Shown here one piece after another: positions 51,528 to 60,536 of a stretch of 64,000 bases of DNA. This DNA comes from Medakamo hakoo (taxonomy: Eukaryota; Chlorophyta; Trebouxiophyceae; Coccomyxaceae): NCBI GenBank assembly GCA_026636295.1, contig CP089463.1, positions 372,001-436,000 on the forward strand, in the 5' to 3' direction. The notes under the pieces are model-generated. The model did no database searches. It saw nothing but the letters and a program-made list of their open reading frames with translations, and had not been told where the DNA came from. How positions within the stretch are numbered: position 1 is the first letter of the stretch; each line of letters starts with the position of its first letter. Position numbers and translations under genes: made by a program.

Positions 51528-54118
51528 ATGGCCGACGACGGCCCGGATGTGGGCCCGCCCCAGCCACCACCGGAAGAGGACGACGGCGCCCCGGACGTCG
51601 GCCCACCCCTTCCGCCGCCAGACGCATCGGCCGACGCCGACGCCGACGGTCAGGACGCAGTCGGCCCGGTGCCGCCGCCGGACCTGGGCGACGATGACGG
51701 CGACGCTCAGGACGTCGGCCCGGCCGTGCCGCCCAAGGCCAAGAAGCGCAAGGTATGGGAAGGAGGCGAGGAAACGGCGCGGGCCCGCGCCGTTTTCTTT
51801 TTTGGCTCGCCCCCCAAGCCGACGCTCAACCTCCATCCATGCATGCATCTACCCATCAACTCGCCGCTCGCCCACGCCACTTCCGCTCAACCACACGCGC
51901 ACGCACACGCTCCATGCATCCACCCAACACTGCACACACCCAACAGGTCCTCGCCCATGAAACCGTCTTCTTGGACGCCCTACCCTGCGCCGCCATGTAC
52001 GAAAAGTCGTACATGCACCGCGACACCGTCACGCACGTTTCCGTCGCTGGGCCGTCTGACTTCATTCTCACCGCCTCAGTGGACGGGCACGTGAAATTTT
52101 GGCGCAAGACGCCGACCGGCATCGCGTTTGCCAAACACTTCCGGGCGCACCTGGGCCCGGTGACGGCTTTGGCCGTGTCGGCCGACGGCGCCCTCGCCGC
52201 CACCGTCTCCGCCACGGACGGCACGGCCAAGATCTTCGACGTGCCCACGTTCGACATGACGGCCATGGTGCGCCTGCCTTTTTCCCGGCCGTCGTGCGCG
52301 GCGTGGGCGGTCCGGGGTGGAGGGGGAGGAGGAGGCGGTGGACACACCGCCACCGGCGCCGCCGCCACAACCGCCGCCGCCGGCCGCGCCACCTTGATCG
52401 TCGCCGACTCGGAATCGCCGCGCCTGGCCGTCCTGGACGGCCGGGAGCCGGGCGAACCCGGTGCGGTCGTCGTCTGCGACCTGGGCCCCGGCCGCCCGCC
52501 CGTCGCGGCCCTGGCTTTCAACCCGGGCGCCGACGCGTGCGTGTTGGCGGACGGCAAGGGCATGCTGGACTACTGGCGCCCGCCGCTGCCGGGCGGTGGT
52601 GGTGGTGGTGTGTCCGAGGGCGGGCGTGAGGAAGCAGCGGTCGGCGCGGCGGCGGAAGAGGTGGAGGAGGTGGTGGTGGTGGGGATGGGCGCACCCCCGC
52701 CGCCGGCGGCGGCCGACGAGCCCGCCGCCCGCCCCGCCGCACCGTCCCTCCCGCCCGCCACGGGCTCCTTCCCGGCCGACTCCACCACCTTTTCCTTCAA
52801 ATCCGATACGGACCTGTACGCCCTGGCCAAAGCACGCACGGCGGCCCTGGACCTGGCCGTCTCGCCGGACGGCAGCCGCTTTGCGGGCGTGTGCGCGGAC
52901 GGGCGTGTGCGTGTGTGGGACTGGGCGACCGGCAAGCTGCGCCGCGTGTACGATGAATCGCCGGACGCGGCGGCTGCTTTGCAGCGGGATGGTGGGCCGT
53001 CCGTGCGGTTGGAAGCCATTGATTTCGGGCGGAGGCTGGCGGCGGAGCGGGAGCTGGCGGGCCGGTACGCGGCGCTCGCGCCCGGGGGAGGCGGCGGCGG
53101 GCCGGGCACGCAGCAGGCCCGCACGGCGGAAACCCCGCCGCCCTGCAACGCGGTCTTCGACGCGTCCGGCCACTTCCTGCTCTACTCCTCCCTCCTGGGC
53201 GTCAAGGTCGTCAACCTGGAGACGAACCGTGTGGCTGCCATCCTCGGCAGAGTCGAAGCGGGCGAACGGTTTCTGCGGGTGGGCCTGTACCAAGGCATCC
53301 CGCGCGCACTGGGAGCGGTCGGAGCGGGCGGCGCGGGCAGTGCCGCCGCCCGCGCCGCCGCCGCGGCCGTCGCGGCAGGCGGAGAGGCGACCACTCCCGG
53401 CGGTCCCGTCGGCGCGCGGTCCCTGGAGCCCGACCCCACCCTCGTCGCGACGGCGCTGAACTCGCAGCGGTTTTACCTGTTTTCGAGGCGCGAGCCCGAA
53501 GACGCGGACGCGGGCGCTGTGGCGTCGGGCGGCGGCCGGGACGTCTTCAACGAAAAACCGCGCGCGGAAGACATGCTGCTGGCCGCTGGGGCGACGGGGC
53601 CGGCGTCGACGGCCGCCGCCACCGCTCCCGGCGGCCTGCACCGCGGCGTCGTCCTGCACACGACCGCGGGCGACGTCGCGCTGCGCCTCTTCCCCGACGA
53701 GTGCCCCCGCACCGTCGAAAACTTCACGACGCACGCCCGCAACGGGTACTATGACGGAACCGTCTTCCACCGCGTCATCAAGGGCTTCATGGTCCAGGGC
53801 GGCGACCCGCTGGGCGACGGGACGGGCGGGTCGTCCATCTGGGGCGACACGTTTGAGGATGAGTTTGACCGGGGCTTGCGCCACGACCGCCCGTTCACGC
53901 TGTCCATGGCCAACGCGGGCCCGGGGACGAACGGGTCGCAATTCTTCATCACGACCGCCCCCACGCCCTGGCTGGACAACAAGCACACGGTGTTTGGGCG
54001 GGTCGTCCGCGGCGCGGGCGTGGTGCAGGCGATTGAAAAGGCAAAGACAGATAAAAACGACCGCCCGCTGGAGCCGGTGTCGATTTTAAGCGCGACGGTC
54101 GTGGACGCGCTGGAGTGA
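51528..54118 (+). CDS. PPWD1: WD40-repeat cyclophilin (PPWD1/CYP71 type)
   Basis: Two exons, 51528-51752 and 51947-54118, encode 798 residues (human PPWD1 has 646). The family couples a WD40 propeller to a peptidyl-prolyl isomerase and acts in the nucleus, in spliceosomes or chromatin. Exon 1 is an acidic N-terminus with repeated DVGPP units ([20 protein letters not shown]) ending in the basic KKAKKRK-like PPKAKKRK. Exon 2 opens [20 protein letters not shown], the PPWD1 signature, then WD units ([39 protein letters not shown]). The cyclophilin domain covers about 640-798 with [40 protein letters not shown] and [10 protein letters not shown]; the catalytic Arg and aromatic residues are retained. 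Gly/Ala insertions lengthen the propeller loops. Confidence 0.93.
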
Positions 54119-54439
54119 GTGCGCCAGCTCCTTCTTCTCCGCTCCGTCCCAGTGGATATCCGCCAATCATGAGCGGCCGTGGGCAGAGAGTTTGTGTGTT
54201 AGATGAACGCGTCGTCGTTGTTTTTTCAACACCTAGTCTCGCATCAACCCGCGCGCCTTTTTTTCTGGCGCGCCTTCCCAGCCTCGTCGTCGTCTTCCCG
54301 CACCTCACCTCTCTCTAATACAAGCCGCTCTTGTGCGCATCATGCCCTGGAAGCCTTCTTAATTTCTTTCTCAAAAGAAATACAGAAGCCTTCCTATTCC
54401 GTCGCTCCTCCTCCAAAAAAAAATTCCATGCCACACCTT
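54119..54439. other. Convergent intergenic region
   Basis: These 321 bases lie between the stops of the PPWD1-type gene (+) and the epoxide hydrolase-like gene (-). They hold two 3' ends, a T/A-rich stretch and a run of ten As near 54415. No gene is visible. Confidence 0.5.
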
Positions 54440-55699
54440 TCAACCCGTCCGCTTCACAAAGGCGCGCAGCCTGGCAATCACTTCCCGCGGCCGGGCTGCG
54501 GGAGCCCAGTGCGAGCAGTCCAGCATGTGGACTTCCAGGTCGGGCGCGTACTTGTCGGCGCCGGCCAGGAGCTCCGGCCCCAGCGCGACGTCCCGTGCGG
54601 CGTAGAGCATGAGGAGCGGGACGGGGAACGACCCGGGGCTTTTCAAGCGGGTTTTGAAGGCCGTGGCTTGCGCGCGCGTCGCCGGGCGGGGCCCAATGCC
54701 CAGGGCCGACCGCACCAAGTTGCGGTAGTAGTTGACGGTCGCGCGCTGGGAGGACGGGTCGCGGAGGAAGGCGGACCGGAAGCCCGCGTCCTCGACCGAC
54801 GCTGGGAAGGTGAGCAGCGGCGGCGCCGGCTTCAGCCCCGCCGCCGCTTCCACGCCCGCCGCCCGGCCGGCGTCGTCGTCCGCCATGCTCTCCGCTTCCG
54901 CCCGGCGCTCAGCCACGATGCCGGCCAGCGTTTCGGCCGCCCGCCCAAACATCAGCTCCTCGCCAAGGGGCAGACACGGGCACTGGAAAAAAAGAATGTA
55001 CCACGACCGGGCGGCCTGCTTCCAGCCGGCGTTGGCGAGGAAGGCGCCGCCCGGGTACGGGATGCAGAGCAGGGCCGCCCCGTCAAAAACGTCCGGCCCG
55101 CCCAGGGCCGCGGCGTGGCCGGCGACCTGCCCACCCCAGTCGTGGCCGACCAGAGTCACGCGGGCCTTTGCGCCCTCGCCGCCGCGCAGGTGGTTGGCCA
55201 CCGCCACGACGTCCGCAGCCAGCGACCCGATGCCGTAGTGCTCCACGCCGGGCGGTTTGGGGGACGACTCGCCAAAGCCGCGCATGTCGAGCGCCGCGCA
55301 CGTGTGGCCGTCGGACGCCAGGGCGGCCATGCACGGCGCCCAGGCCGCCCAATACTCGGGGAAGCCGTGGACGAACAGCAGTATGCGCCCGGACTTGGGC
55401 TGCCCCGCCGGCGGGTCCAGTTTCACGACGTGGAGGCTGATGGCCGGGTCGGAGGCCGGGATGGAGAGGTGGGTGGCGCCTGGGAGGGCGGGCCCAGGCG
55501 ACGCGACCAGGCGCGCGGCCTCTGCGTCGGCGGCCGCGTCGCCGGCCGACTTGGGCAAGCGCAGGAGGGAACGCGCCTTCCTCTCAAGGATGCGTAAGAT
55601 GAGCCGCCAGCCGCGGGCCAGCCACAGGGCAGGGCCGATGGCGCCAAAGATGATGAGCGCGGCGGCGGCCTGGGCAGCGCGGCGGGTGGTCTGCGGCAT
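54440..55699 (-). CDS. Epoxide hydrolase-like alpha/beta hydrolase (membrane-anchored)
   Basis: A single exon of 419 residues. Residues about 8-30 form a membrane anchor (AAQAAAALIIFGAIGPALWL). The fold shows the oxyanion motif LLFVHGFPEYW, LDMRGFGESSPKP, and the nucleophile elbow VTLVGHDWGGQVAG with the Asp nucleophile of epoxide hydrolases rather than Ser. The lid ring Tyr is in TVNYYRNLVRSALG, and the C-terminal catalytic pair is in LMLYAARDVALGPE and LDCSHWAPAARP (His). The layout is that of EPHX-type enzymes. Dehalogenases share the Asp nucleophile, so the substrate is uncertain. The ATG at 55699 is preferred over the one at 55780, which would translate a CA-repeat leader. Confidence 0.83.
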   Translation of the reverse strand: MPQTTRRAAQAAAALIIFGAIGPALWLARGWRLILRILERKARSLLRLPKSAGDAAADAEAARLVASPGPALPGATHLSIPASDPAISLHVVKLDPPAGQPKSGRILLFVHGFPEYWAAWAPCMAALASDGHTCAALDMRGFGESSPKPPGVEHYGIGSLAADVVAVANHLRGGEGAKARVTLVGHDWGGQVAGHAAALGGPDVFDGAALLCIPYPGGAFLANAGWKQAARSWYILFFQCPCLPLGEELMFGRAAETLAGIVAERRAEAESMADDDAGRAAGVEAAAGLKPAPPLLTFPASVEDAGFRSAFLRDPSSQRATVNYYRNLVRSALGIGPRPATRAQATAFKTRLKSPGSFPVPLLMLYAARDVALGPELLAGADKYAPDLEVHMLDCSHWAPAARPREVIARLRAFVKRTG

Positions 55700-56032
55700 G
55701 ATGGGGTTATTTTTTGTTCGTGCGGCCTCCTCTTTGTGCGTGTGTGTGTGTATGTGTGTGTGGTGAGGGAAAGTGGCCAACGGAATCGACTTTCAGCCGC
55801 GCCGAACGTGTGCGCGAGAAGTCAGAGCACGCGTTGCGCTGGCGGGGATTGGGCGACGGGCGCGCCCGGCCGCCCTCCCAGGCCTGTGACGAATGGAGCG
55901 CGAGCGAAGACAATGGATGAGTGGGGGCGCAGCTGCGCCCGTCCGTCCGTCAAAGCGCAGAAATCGGGGCGGCACGTCTCTCTTGTCACCCGGCGCCCGC
56001 ACTCCTCCCACACCACACGCCCGCTTTCCGGC
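55700..56032. promoter_or_regulatory. Divergent region between the epoxide hydrolase-like gene and HisC
   Basis: These 333 bases contain a GT-rich repeat (about 55738-55762, TGTGTGTGTGTATGTGTGTG) and lie between outward-pointing starts. No TATA box is evident. Confidence 0.4.
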
Positions 56033-57391
56033 ATGCGCAGCATCGCCTGCCGCGCGGGCGAGCCATCCACGTCCGGCGCCAGCAGGTTGAGCGCTCAGCC
56101 GCGGCGGCGCACGCTCTCTATGCCGCCGCCGCCGCCGGCCAGCGGCGGCGCGGCGGCGCCCGCACCGCGCGGCGCAGCCCCGCCCGCCGCCGCCTCTTCA
56201 GCTGGACGGCAGGGCGGCGATGGCGTGACCACGTCCGCCACGGCTGGCGGACCAGCAGCAGCCGACGCGTCCCCAACTCCGCCTGCAACGACCGACGGCG
56301 GCGCGCACTTTGTCCGCCCCCACCTCCGCGCCCTGGCGCCGTACACGCCCATCGTCCCCTTTGACGTCCTGTCCGCCCGCCTCGGCCGGAAGCCGGCCGA
56401 CATCATCAAACTGGACGCGAATGAGAACCCGTACGGCATGGCGCCCGAGGTGTCGGCGGCGCTGGGCGCCATGCCGTACCCGCACATCTACCCCGACCCG
56501 GAGACGCGCGCGCTGCGGGCGGTCCTGTCGGCCGACCTGGGCGTCCCCGCCCCCCAGGTCCTCGTCGGCTGCGGGGCCGACGAGCTGATCGACCTGCTGA
56601 TGCGCGCCGTGCTGGACCCGGGCGACGCCATCGTCGACTGCCCGCCCACGTTCACCATGTACGCCTTTGACGCGGCCGTCAACGGCGCGGCCGTCATCAC
56701 CGTCCCGCGCACGCTGCCCGGGTTCGGGCTGGACGTGCCGGGCATCGAGCGGGCGGTGCGGCAGGGCGGCGCCAAAGTCGTGTTCGTCACGTCGCCCAAC
56801 AACCCGGACGGCTCGCTCGTCCCGGCCGCGGACCTGGACGCCCTGCTGGCCCTGCCTGCCCTGATTGTGCTTGATGAGGCGTACATCGAGTTCGCCGACG
56901 GCGTGGCCTCCCGCGCGCCCGACGTCCTGAAACACGACAACCTGGTGGTCCTGCGCACCTTTTCAAAGTCCGCCGGCCTGGCGGGGCTGAGGGTCGGGTA
57001 CGGGGCCTTCCCGGCCGGGCTGGCCGAATTCCTGTGGCGGTGCAAGCAACCGTACAACGTGTCCGTGGCCGCGGAGACGGCCGCGCTGGCGGCCCTGTCC
57101 AACCGGCCGTACCTGAAAAAAGTGCGGGATGCGCTGGTGGCGGAGCGCGGGCGCCTGGCGGACGGCCTGGCGACCATCGACTGGTTGGAGCCGTACCCCT
57201 CGTCCGCGAACTTCATCCTCGCGCGCGTGGGGGGCGGCCGCGACGCGGCGGCCGTGCGCGACGCCCTGGCCCGCGACCACGGCATCATGGTGCGCCACTA
57301 CGCCAAGGCGGAGCTGGCGGGCTACATCCGGATCAGCGTGGGCAAGCCGGAACACACCGAAGCGCTGGTCGCGGCGTTGCGCGAGTTGTAA
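56033..57391 (+). CDS. HisC: Histidinol-phosphate aminotransferase (plastid)
   Basis: A single exon of 452 residues. The enzyme converts imidazole acetol-phosphate to L-histidinol phosphate with PLP, in plastidial histidine synthesis. The first 75-80 residues form a Ser/Ala/Pro/Arg-rich transit peptide starting MRSIACRAGEPSTSG. The catalytic body starts HFVRPHLRALAPYTPIVPFD and shows IIKLDANENPYGMAPEV (substrate-binding Asn), VLVGCGADELIDLLMRAVLD, FVTSPNNPDGSLV, IVLDEAYIEFA and the PLP lysine in RTFSKSAGLAGLRVGYG. The C-terminal substrate Arg is in GYIRISVGKPEHTEAL. An in-frame ATG at 55915 would lengthen the N-terminus; the start at 56033 gives a more usual transit peptide. The stop codon overlaps a TGTAA at 57387-57391. 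Confidence 0.93.
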   Translation: MRSIACRAGEPSTSGASRLSAQPRRRTLSMPPPPPASGGAAAPAPRGAAPPAAASSAGRQGGDGVTTSATAGGPAAADASPTPPATTDGGAHFVRPHLRALAPYTPIVPFDVLSARLGRKPADIIKLDANENPYGMAPEVSAALGAMPYPHIYPDPETRALRAVLSADLGVPAPQVLVGCGADELIDLLMRAVLDPGDAIVDCPPTFTMYAFDAAVNGAAVITVPRTLPGFGLDVPGIERAVRQGGAKVVFVTSPNNPDGSLVPAADLDALLALPALIVLDEAYIEFADGVASRAPDVLKHDNLVVLRTFSKSAGLAGLRVGYGAFPAGLAEFLWRCKQPYNVSVAAETAALAALSNRPYLKKVRDALVAERGRLADGLATIDWLEPYPSSANFILARVGGGRDAAAVRDALARDHGIMVRHYAKAELAGYIRISVGKPEHTEALVAALREL

Positions 57392-57543
57392 GAGAGGCGG
57401 GACACATGGAAAAAGCCCGACGAGGTTTTCGCATGCACACAGCTCGGGGTGGTGGTTTGTGTGCCCGCCCGCACACCGGCGTCGCCCCTGCACGAAGGCT
57501 TGGCTGGGGCCCGGCGCTCACGCCCCCGTCCCCTTCAACCTCT

Positions 57544-57561
57544 GCCTACTACGTAGTAGGC
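57544..57561. repeat. Perfect 18-bp palindrome upstream of the PP2C gene
   Basis: GCCTACTACGTAGTAGGC reads the same on both strands with no loop. It lies 83 bp upstream of the PP2C start, in the gap after HisC. A dimeric transcription-factor site is possible but not established. Confidence 0.75.
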
Positions 57562-57643
57562 CTGTCCCTGGCTCACGCCCCTCCCTCTCACGTCTCTGCT
57601 GGGCTCCCCCTGGCGCGTCCGCGCCCGCGCTCGACCCTGAAAA

Positions 57644-59287
57644 ATGGGTGCCTACCTCTCGTCACCCGTCACTGAAAAATCGACGGATGAAGGCGCGCAC
57701 GCCACGGCCAACGTGGAGTACGCCGTCGTTTCCATGCAGGTCCGCTGCAAGAAAAAGGAGGCACGGGCGCCGAGGCGCTCGCGCGTCTCGGCAAAGACGC
57801 GAGTGCCCGCCGAGCAATGGAAGAAACGTTCGGCCGCAGCAAGCCCTAAACCTCACGCGCCCGCCCCCACACAACCACACACCTCTAGGGCTGGCGCCGC
57901 ACCATGGAAGACGCGCACCTCATTGACATCTGCGAGGAAGGGCACGGCGTCTTTGGCGTGTTCGACGGGCATGGAGGGAGGTGCGTTTTTTTTGTTCGCG
58001 TTTCCCATTGGCTTGGCCTGCAGTGTGTTTTGCACGCCGCCGGTACAGTGGGCGTGGGAGGTCGTGGCACGGCGTTCCATATGCACAGCCGAGATGCGCA
58101 GATCTCGGCCTATCCTGCGCGCCATAGTGTGGGCGGTAGGCGGCGATTTTTTGCTGGGCGGCGCCGTCCGTTTTCTCCGCGGCCGCCGGCCGGGTGTCCG
58201 CTCCCCAACCCCCTCTGCAGCCTCAACCCTCCCCGCCAAAACATGCACACTCCACAGCGAGATCGCTCGATTCTGCGCCGCCTTCCTCGCGCGAGAAGTT
58301 CGGTCGCATGCCGCCTTCACAGCCGGTCCAGAACGGGACGTGCCTGCCGCGTTGGCGGCGGCCTTTCACCGCATGGACGAACTGCTGCGAAGCGCGCGCC
58401 CGGCCCCTCCCTCTGTCCGCCTGGCGTCGACGGCCGCGCACCTGTCGCCCCCGCCGCCGGCCATGCTGGCGGGGGCGGAGGAGGGAGAGGGAGAAGGCAT
58501 GGACGTCGGCTCGGCCGCGCCGCCGTCGTCGTCGTCGGGCGACGAAAACGTGGCGCCGCCGCCGGCTGGTGGCGGAGGCGGGCCGGGCGCTCCACCGCCC
58601 TCCTCTTCCCACGCCCACACGCTCGCCGCCGCTGCGGCCGCCCGGGCCCAGGCCGGCTGCACCGCCCTCGTCGCCGTCGTCTCCGGTCACGACCTGTGGG
58701 TGGCCAACGCGGGCGACTCCCGCGCCGTCATCTGCACGGCCGCCGGCACCGCGCTCGCCCTGTCCTCCGACCACAAGCCCGGCGAACCCGGCGAGGCGGC
58801 CCGCATCCGCGCGGCGGGCGGCTTCGTCGCCGCCGTCGGCGGCGTCGCCCGCGTCAATGGCTCGCTCTCCCTGTCCCGCGCCATCGGCGACCTGGCGTAC
58901 AAGGACCCGGCGCGCTCGCCGCCCGCACAGGTCATCACCGCCGAGCCCGACGTCCGCCACTTCGTCCTGTCGGCCGGCGACGCTTTCCTGATCCTGGCCT
59001 GCGACGGCGTCTGGGACGTGCTGGGCAACCAGGAAGCCGTGAATGTGGTGAAGGCGGCGCTGGCGGCCGAGGGCGGGACGCCCGCGGCTGCCGCGCACGC
59101 GCTGTTGGACGCGTGCCTGTCGCCCGACCCGCGGCTGAGCCGGGGCGCGGGCTGTGACAACATGACGGCTGCCGTCGTGGTGCTGCCCACGCACCCCAAG
59201 AAAGTCTGTGGTGGGGGGGAGGCGGACGGCGAGGCGGTGGTGGTGGGAGAGGAGGAGGCAGCAGAGGCGACGGCGGTGGCAAGGTGA
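57644..59287 (+). CDS. PP2C-type serine/threonine phosphatase
   Basis: Three exons, 57644-57739, 57889-57980 and 58258-59287, encode 405 residues. PP2C enzymes are Mn/Mg-dependent phosphatases. The N-terminus MGAYLSSPVTEKSTDEGAHA carries Gly2, a possible N-myristoylation site. Spliced segments read EYAVVSMQGWRRTMEDAHLI, GVFGVFDGHGGSEIARFCAA, where the metal-binding Asp residues are intact. The second half gives GCTALVAVV, LWVANAGDSRAVI, SSDHKPGEPGEAARIRAAGG, LSLSRAIGDLAYK, ILACDGVWDVLGNQEAV and GCDNMTAAVVVL. An acidic Gly/Ser insertion of about 80 residues (around 58440-58610) sits where PTC7/PPM1G-like members have an acidic loop. Intron 2 (277 nt) begins GTGCG followed by T8 and contains a stable-looking hairpin at 58088-58109. 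Confidence 0.92.
   Translation: MGAYLSSPVTEKSTDEGAHATANVEYAVVSMQVRCKKKEARAPRRSRVSAKTRVPAEQWKKRSAAASPKPHAPAPTQPHTSRAGAAPWKTRTSLTSARKGTASLACSTGMEGGAFFLFAFPIGLACSVFCTPPVQWAWEVVARRSICTAEMRRSRPILRAIVWAVGGDFLLGGAVRFLRGRRPGVRSPTPSAASTLPAKTCTLHSEIARFCAAFLAREVRSHAAFTAGPERDVPAALAAAFHRMDELLRSARPAPPSVRLASTAAHLSPPPPAMLAGAEEGEGEGMDVGSAAPPSSSSGDENVAPPPAGGGGGPGAPPPSSSHAHTLAAAAAARAQAGCTALVAVVSGHDLWVANAGDSRAVICTAAGTALALSSDHKPGEPGEAARIRAAGGFVAAVGGVARVNGSLSLSRAIGDLAYKDPARSPPAQVITAEPDVRHFVLSAGDAFLILACDGVWDVLGNQEAVNVVKAALAAEGGTPAAAAHALLDACLSPDPRLSRGAGCDNMTAAVVVLPTHPKKVCGGGEADGEAVVVGEEEAAEATAVAR
58088..58109 (+). other. Hairpin inside PP2C intron 2
   Basis: An 8-bp stem (GCCGAGAT and ATCTCGGC) encloses a 6-nt loop. 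It lies near the middle of the 277-nt intron, about 150 nt before the acceptor. Function is unknown. Confidence 0.6.
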
Positions 59288-59470
59288 CATGGAAACACAC
59301 GAAGAGACGAACGAGTGGATGGATGGATGGGCGCGTTGGGTGTGCGGAGAGGGTCACACAGACTGGGCGCGCCCCCGCTTTTCACGCATGCACGCGCGCT
59401 TTCCCACTCCACCGTTTTCTCCGCGGCCTCCCCACCCGCACCTCCGCGCCCCCGCCGCCCTCCCTCACGC

Positions 59471-60474
59471 ATGCGCCTGGGCGCCCGCGTCGCGCCGCCG
59501 ACCGCCCGCCGACCGCCCCGCCCCACCCTCTCGCCGATGGCGGCCGCGGCCTCACGGCCAACCGTGCCCGGCGCGCGCGACCGCACGCCGCCCGGCGCGC
59601 CCCCCGGCCACGCCGCCCTGGTCGTCCCCGACGCCGCGGCCGGCGCCGCCGCCGTCGCGGCCCTCGTCCGGTCCGCCGCCGACGCCGCCATCGCGGACCG
59701 TGGCGCGTTCACCCTAGTCCTTTCCGGTGGGTCCCTCGTCTCCTGCCTCGCCCCGCTGGCGGGCGCGCCCGACGCGGCGCACTGGCACGTGTTCTGGGCG
59801 GACGAGCGGGTCGTGCCCCTGGACTCGGCCGACTCAAATTACAAGGGCGCGGTGGAAGCGTTCCTAGGCAAGGTGTGCGTGGAGGGGAGGGGTGTGGGAG
59901 GGAGTGGGCGTGCCCGTCGCCTTCTGTCCATCCATCCATCCCCCACATGGCCCACCTCACCCCGTTTGCTTTTTCCACCCCCTCCCCGCCTTCTGTGTCT
60001 GTGCAGTCCGGCATCCCGCCCTCCCAGATCCACGCCATCGCCGACAGCCCCGGCATCACGGCGACCGCCGCGGCCGCCGACTACGAAGCCCGCCTGAAAG
60101 CCCTGCCGCCGTCCGTCTTGCCGAGGTCGGCGGACAGCGGCTTTCCCGCCTTCGACCTCGTCCTCCTCGGCGTCGGCCCGGACGGCCACGTCGCGTCCCT
60201 GTTCCCGGGACTGGACGCCGTGGACGACGTCAGCGGGGCCTGGGTGCTGGGCGTGGACGACTCCCCCAAACCGCCGCCGTCGCGCATCACCCTGTCCCTG
60301 GGCGCGGTCAACGCCGCGGCCCGCGTCGCCGTCGTCGCGCTGGGCGCGGGCAAAGCGCCGATTGTGGGCGAGGCCCTGAAAGGCAGTGGGGATGTGCTGC
60401 TGCCAGTGCAGCGCGTGCGCAGTGCGGGCGGCGTGGCGTGGGTGCTGGATGAGGGGGCGGCGGGCGAGTTGTGA
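59471..60474 (+). CDS. PGL: 6-phosphogluconolactonase
   Basis: Two exons, 59471-59872 and 60007-60474, encode 289 residues. The enzyme hydrolyses 6-phosphogluconolactone in the oxidative pentose phosphate pathway. The first 20-30 residues (MRLGARVAPPTARRPPRP) look like a plastid transit peptide; an internal ATG at 59537 would give a cytosolic form. Family segments are FTLVLSGGSLVSCLAPLAG, WHVFWADERVVPLDSADSNY, then after the intron GIPPSQIHAI, FDLVLLGVGPDGHVASLFPG (catalytic His) and RITLSLGAVNAAARVAVVAL. The intron has a CATC repeat (59928-59940) and acceptor CTGTGCAG. The stop at 60472-60474 is extremely close to the arginine deiminase gene. Confidence 0.93.
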
Positions 60475-60536
60475 AGACTGGTTTGATGGGAGACGAGTTC
60501 GCCTCACTCCACCGAGTGGGACAGGGGAACGCACAA

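Noticed and set aside
55738-55762. Start of the epoxide hydrolase-like gene at the upstream ATG (55780)
   Set aside because: That start would translate a GT/CA repeat leader; the ATG at 55699 directly precedes the membrane anchor.
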